From Acidobacteriota bacterium (GTDB taxonomy: Bacteria; Acidobacteriota; Vicinamibacteria; Vicinamibacterales; UBA2999), in the NCBI GenBank assembly GCA_016871195.1, contig VFZN01000014.1, forward strand, positions 1 to 64,000: DNA of 64,000 bases, in the 5' to 3' direction. The position numbers and the translations under genes are program-made. Shown here piece after piece: positions 61,490-64,000 of the stretch; the first letter of the stretch is position 1; every line of letters begins with the position of its first letter. Below the pieces are notes generated by a model. It made no database searches, was not told the origin of the DNA, and saw nothing but the letters and a program-made list of their open reading frames with translations.

Positions 61490-62407
61490 CTACCCCCCAG
61501 CCTGCACCGGGCGCAGGGTGCTCGCCGGCACGCCACCGGGCCAGCCCGCACGCGCCGCCACCTCGACCAGCACCATATGCGGCACCGTCAGCGCAGCGAG
61601 CCCGACAAAGATCAACTGCATCACAGCCGCATCAAGTGACTGGGCTCCGAGCAGTCGCCATGCCACCAGCGCCGCCGCTCCAGTCCCCGCCATCGGCCAC
61701 GCCGCCGCACGGACCAGCGCACGCACTGACATCGCGCCTTCGCCCATAGCCGCGCGAAGCAGATGCCGCAGACTGTGCATTAGACAGAAGAACACGGTGA
61801 AGCTCACGAGCGGAGGCGCACACGCCGACAGTACCGCCACCCCGGCAATCTCCGCCCCGGTCATGGGTCGTCGCCGCCCTTCAATCACCGCGCACAGCAG
61901 CGCCGCCACGAGCAGCGGCCACGCCGATTGCGACAGCAGCATCGTGACCGGCACGGCTGCATCGGCACCAGCCACCAGCCCCAGCAGACGCTCGGTCTCG
62001 GGTCCGTAGCGCAACGCAGGCAGCACGACCACTGTCGCACCGTATACGACGCGAGAGAGCCACGGCACACCCGTGACCAGATCCTCAGAGAAATGCAGCA
62101 GGGAGACGAGCAGGAAGCCCGTCAGGAACACCACCGGTGCCAGCAGCCACAGCAGCACCACGCTCAGCGCCAGGCCGGCATAGCATGCGGCGAAGATGGC
62201 CCACTCACCCGGGCGCGAAAAACGATAGACACGTGCCGCCAGCAGGGGATCAATCGCGCCGTGTGGAAGTCCCGCCAGGCCAATGAGGCCGGCAGCCACC
62301 AGCAGCTCTGTCTGCACCGCAAGGCGCGCCCCAAACATGGCCGCCACACACGCGACCGCGGCGGCACACAGAAACACGACACTCTGCCAACGAGGGACCG
62401 GGGCCAT
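61490..62407 (-). CDS. blh: Blh/Brp beta-carotene 15,15'-dioxygenase
   Basis: The 305-residue membrane protein splits beta-carotene into two retinals for rhodopsin. It has about eight hydrophobic helices and the four family His in G-L-P-H-G-A-I-D-P, S-L-L-H-F-S-E-D, C-L-M-H-S-L-R-H and T-V-P-H-M-V-L. AGGAGG is 6 bases before ATG 62407. It follows the rhodopsin gene by 77 bases with a hairpin in between. No carotenoid synthesis genes are in the window, so beta-carotene must come from elsewhere. Confidence 0.93.
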   Translation of the reverse strand: MAPVPRWQSVVFLCAAAVACVAAMFGARLAVQTELLVAAGLIGLAGLPHGAIDPLLAARVYRFSRPGEWAIFAACYAGLALSVVLLWLLAPVVFLTGFLLVSLLHFSEDLVTGVPWLSRVVYGATVVVLPALRYGPETERLLGLVAGADAAVPVTMLLSQSAWPLLVAALLCAVIEGRRRPMTGAEIAGVAVLSACAPPLVSFTVFFCLMHSLRHLLRAAMGEGAMSVRALVRAAAWPMAGTGAAALVAWRLLGAQSLDAAVMQLIFVGLAALTVPHMVLVEVAARAGWPGGVPASTLRPVQAGG

Positions 62408-62425
62408 GCGATCCTCCTGTGACGG

Positions 62426-62460
62426 CAAACAACAGGTGCCAGGACGATGCCCGGCACCTG
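62426..62460 (-). terminator. hairpin between rhodopsin and blh
   Basis: On the coding (minus) strand, CAGGTGCC (62460-62453) pairs with GGCACCTG (62440-62433), and TTGTTTG follows. It is a weak intrinsic-terminator-like element that could reduce blh transcript relative to rhodopsin. Confidence 0.5.
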
Positions 62461-62484
62461 CACCTGAAGCGGGCGCGCCTGCGC

Positions 62485-63261
62485 CTACTTGTGACCCTCG
62501 GTCTCGCTGACCGCGACCGACCAGATGATCACGCCGAACGCGATCTTGTTCACCACGTCGGCAAAGTTGTAGACGATGTTCAGCATGCCCATGCTGTCGG
62601 CAGGATTGCCACCAGTGAGATAGCCCACAAAGTAGCCGATCGGATACACCGCCCAGCCGAACGTCACAATCAGACGCATCGTCTTGTAGGCCGCCTGCAC
62701 CGAGGCCGGCGCATCACCCGCGGCCGCCTTCGACGCTTCACCCGCGAAAATCTCGTAGAGCACCGCGAACCAGAACAGCATGCTCACGATGAAGGCCGGC
62801 CACACGCCCACGTAGCCCGCCTCACCGACATAACCGGCTACCAGCATGCCTGTCGTGCTGCCGATCAGGCGCCAGAAGATACCCGACGATGCCCGGCCAA
62901 TGGCCGAGAGGATCAGGTGGAACTCGGTGATCAGCAGTGGCACCGTGATGAGCCAGTCGATGTAGCGATACACCGTCGGGGTCGACCCGGTCGCAATCCA
63001 CACTTCCCGCATGTAGAAGTAGTGGGTGGCGGCCACCAGCGTCACGAGGCCCGACACGGTGAGCGAGGTCTTCCACTTGCCCGCGACGCGCTGCGTCTCG
63101 AGGAAGAAGAACGCGGTCGCGGCCACGAGGGCCATCGAGATCAGCCAGAACGAAATGCCGACAAAGTCGCTGGACTCCAGCGTCTTGGCCGACTGTGCAG
63201 ATGCGAGGGAGGGCACCAGTGCGAGCAGGGCCCATGCCGATGCAACGCGGAAACGAATCAT
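62485..63261 (-). CDS. proton-pumping proteorhodopsin, green type
   Basis: The 258-residue retinal protein has a signal peptide ending LASAQ and seven helices. Helix C reads R-Y-I-D-W-L-I-T-V-P-L-L-I-T-E-F, with Asp102 (acceptor), Thr106 and Glu113 (donor), the D-T-E pattern of outward proton pumps. His80 pairs with Asp102 as in proteorhodopsin. Leu110 at the tuning site predicts green absorption. Lys239 in V-N-K binds retinal. GGAGG is 7 bases before the ATG. Followed by blh. Confidence 0.95.
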   Translation of the reverse strand: MIRFRVASAWALLALVPSLASAQSAKTLESSDFVGISFWLISMALVAATAFFFLETQRVAGKWKTSLTVSGLVTLVAATHYFYMREVWIATGSTPTVYRYIDWLITVPLLITEFHLILSAIGRASSGIFWRLIGSTTGMLVAGYVGEAGYVGVWPAFIVSMLFWFAVLYEIFAGEASKAAAGDAPASVQAAYKTMRLIVTFGWAVYPIGYFVGYLTGGNPADSMGMLNIVYNFADVVNKIAFGVIIWSVAVSETEGHK

Positions 63262-63349
63262 ATCTGAACCTCCATGAGAGAAACCCGACAGAGCGAAGCG
63301 AAGCCGTGCAGCGATTGCCCGTGCGCGCCAGTGTAGGCACACTTGCACC

Positions 63350-63355
63350 ATTATA
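63350..63355 (-). promoter_or_regulatory. -10 box candidate for the rhodopsin gene
   Basis: TATAAT on the minus strand lies about 90 bases before the rhodopsin start. No good -35 is at the right spacing. A palindrome CCATAA (63410-63415)/TTATGG (63423-63428) is 55 bases further upstream and could be an operator. The rest of 63262-63491 has nothing I can name. Confidence 0.4.
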
Positions 63356-63491
63356 ACGTCGGGGGGGTCAGGAGGGATTCGTCGGCCCGGAAAACACGTG
63401 CGGCCGTCACCATAATCATGACTTATGGGGTGGCCGCCTACATACTAGTGGTGAGGCGTTTGGCCCCTCCCCGTGACCATTCACTGACAGA

Positions 63492-64000
63492 TCAGGGCTT
63501 CGTCGCCGTCCAGGTCGCACCCGTCGACGTCGTGCCCTTCATCGAGGTGCCCGACACCGTCCCCGTGTACTTCACCGTGCCTACGGTGAACATGATCTGC
63601 TCGCCGCGCAGTTTGGCGTCGACGAGGGAGGTTCCGCCGAATGTGCCGTTCAGCATCTGAAACGTCTGCTGCAGCACAAGCGGACCCTGCGGCGTCTGCC
63701 ACGTGCCTTCGACTTTCGCCGGCACCACCCACAGCAGCGCCTGACACCAGCTTGAGCAGTTCTCCGTCACATTGACCGTCTCGTCGGCCATCCAGTCTTC
63801 CATCGTGAACGAGTTGGTCACGATGCGCGTGCCCGGCTTCAGCCCCAGTAATTTCGGACGCAGCTTCATGTTGATCGACGGCAGCAGGAACATTGTGATT
63901 ACCTGGGCCTTCGACAGGTCGGCTTCAAACAGGTCGCCTTCCACAAACTGTGCGCGGTCGCCCACCTTGGCCTCGGTCGCCGACCGGCGCGCCAGCGCCA
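63492..64000 (-). CDS. SAM-dependent methyltransferase, 3' part
   Basis: The frame is open to the right edge, so the N-terminal SAM-binding part is outside the window. The visible end contains G-D-R-A-Q-F-V-E-G-D-L-F-E-A-D-L, a class I motif II-III region, followed by L-P-S-I-N-M-K-L-R-P-K-L-L-x-L-K-P-G-T-R-I-V. A roughly 90-residue beta-rich C-terminal extension with two adjacent Cys (SSWCQ) then follows. The substrate is unknown. Confidence 0.78.
   Translation of the reverse strand, partial: ALARRSATEAKVGDRAQFVEGDLFEADLSKAQVITMFLLPSINMKLRPKLLGLKPGTRIVTNSFTMEDWMADETVNVTENCSSWCQALLWVVPAKVEGTWQTPQGPLVLQQTFQMLNGTFGGTSLVDAKLRGEQIMFTVGTVKYTGTVSGTSMKGTTSTGATWTATKP

Noticed and set aside
1-64000. 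CRISPR arrays, insertion sequences, rRNA operons
   Set aside because: I saw no regularly spaced repeats, no transposase and no rRNA stretches anywhere in the window.

Overview
The window looks like a chromosomal segment of a high-GC (about two-thirds by eye) Gram-negative aerobe. My best guess is an Acidobacteriota member of the Vicinamibacteria type. This rests on an Oar-like TonB receptor with an N-terminal carboxypeptidase-regulatory domain, many secreted hydrolases and lipoproteins, a DUF4953/DUF5117-type zinc protease, and short operons scattered on both strands. The taxonomic call is inference; no rRNA gene is present.

Layout. 1-490: the end of a possible phage or integrative element, with a coiled-coil gene tail, a terminator-like hairpin and a 28-nt copy of a tRNA-Gln 3' end that looks like an attachment site. 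0.7-19 kb: mostly single genes, including a beta-barrel protein, an orphan ParA-like ATPase, a double-cupin protein, a cyclic-nucleotide-binding/methyltransferase fusion, rmuC, a LuxR-type HTH, an SMP-30 propeller, a Rieske oxygenase, a heparan-acetyltransferase-like membrane protein, a YtcJ amidohydrolase, a cyanophycinase-like peptidase and a divergent rsmH. 19.3-33 kb: a phenylacetate operon read leftward (paaA-B-C-D-E-G-J-Z), continuing without a real gap into a fused E1 and an E2 of a 2-oxoacid dehydrogenase. It is flanked by divergent paaX and by paaH. No paaK, paaF or E3 gene is in the window.

33.5-47 kb: a pseudo-hydrolase translationally coupled to an MFS transporter, a SurA/PpiC-like lipoprotein, L-lactate permease, a PEBP-family protein, a protein with two MliC-like domains plus a YbaY-like domain, an EVE protein, a large zinc metalloprotease and an EF-P family protein with a YeiP/EfpL-type loop. 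47-60 kb: a coherent extracytoplasmic nucleoside-utilisation locus. It has a TonB receptor, three exported nucleoside hydrolases, a sugar/ureide-type permease, ribokinase and a LacI regulator with two operator-like palindromes. A convergent pair of lipoproteins follows, one cytidine-deaminase-like and one of the MTA/SAH (adenosine) deaminase family.

60-64 kb: an M48 protease whose C-terminal domain is separated by an in-frame TGA, then a green-type proton-pumping proteorhodopsin followed by the retinal-forming blh with a hairpin between them, and the end of a methyltransferase that runs off the window.

The most interesting material is the nucleoside locus, the coupling of phenylacetate genes to a 2-oxoacid dehydrogenase, and the rhodopsin/blh pair. 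Starts were chosen from ribosome-binding sites, signal peptides and family length. All functional calls come from reading motifs, not from database searches.
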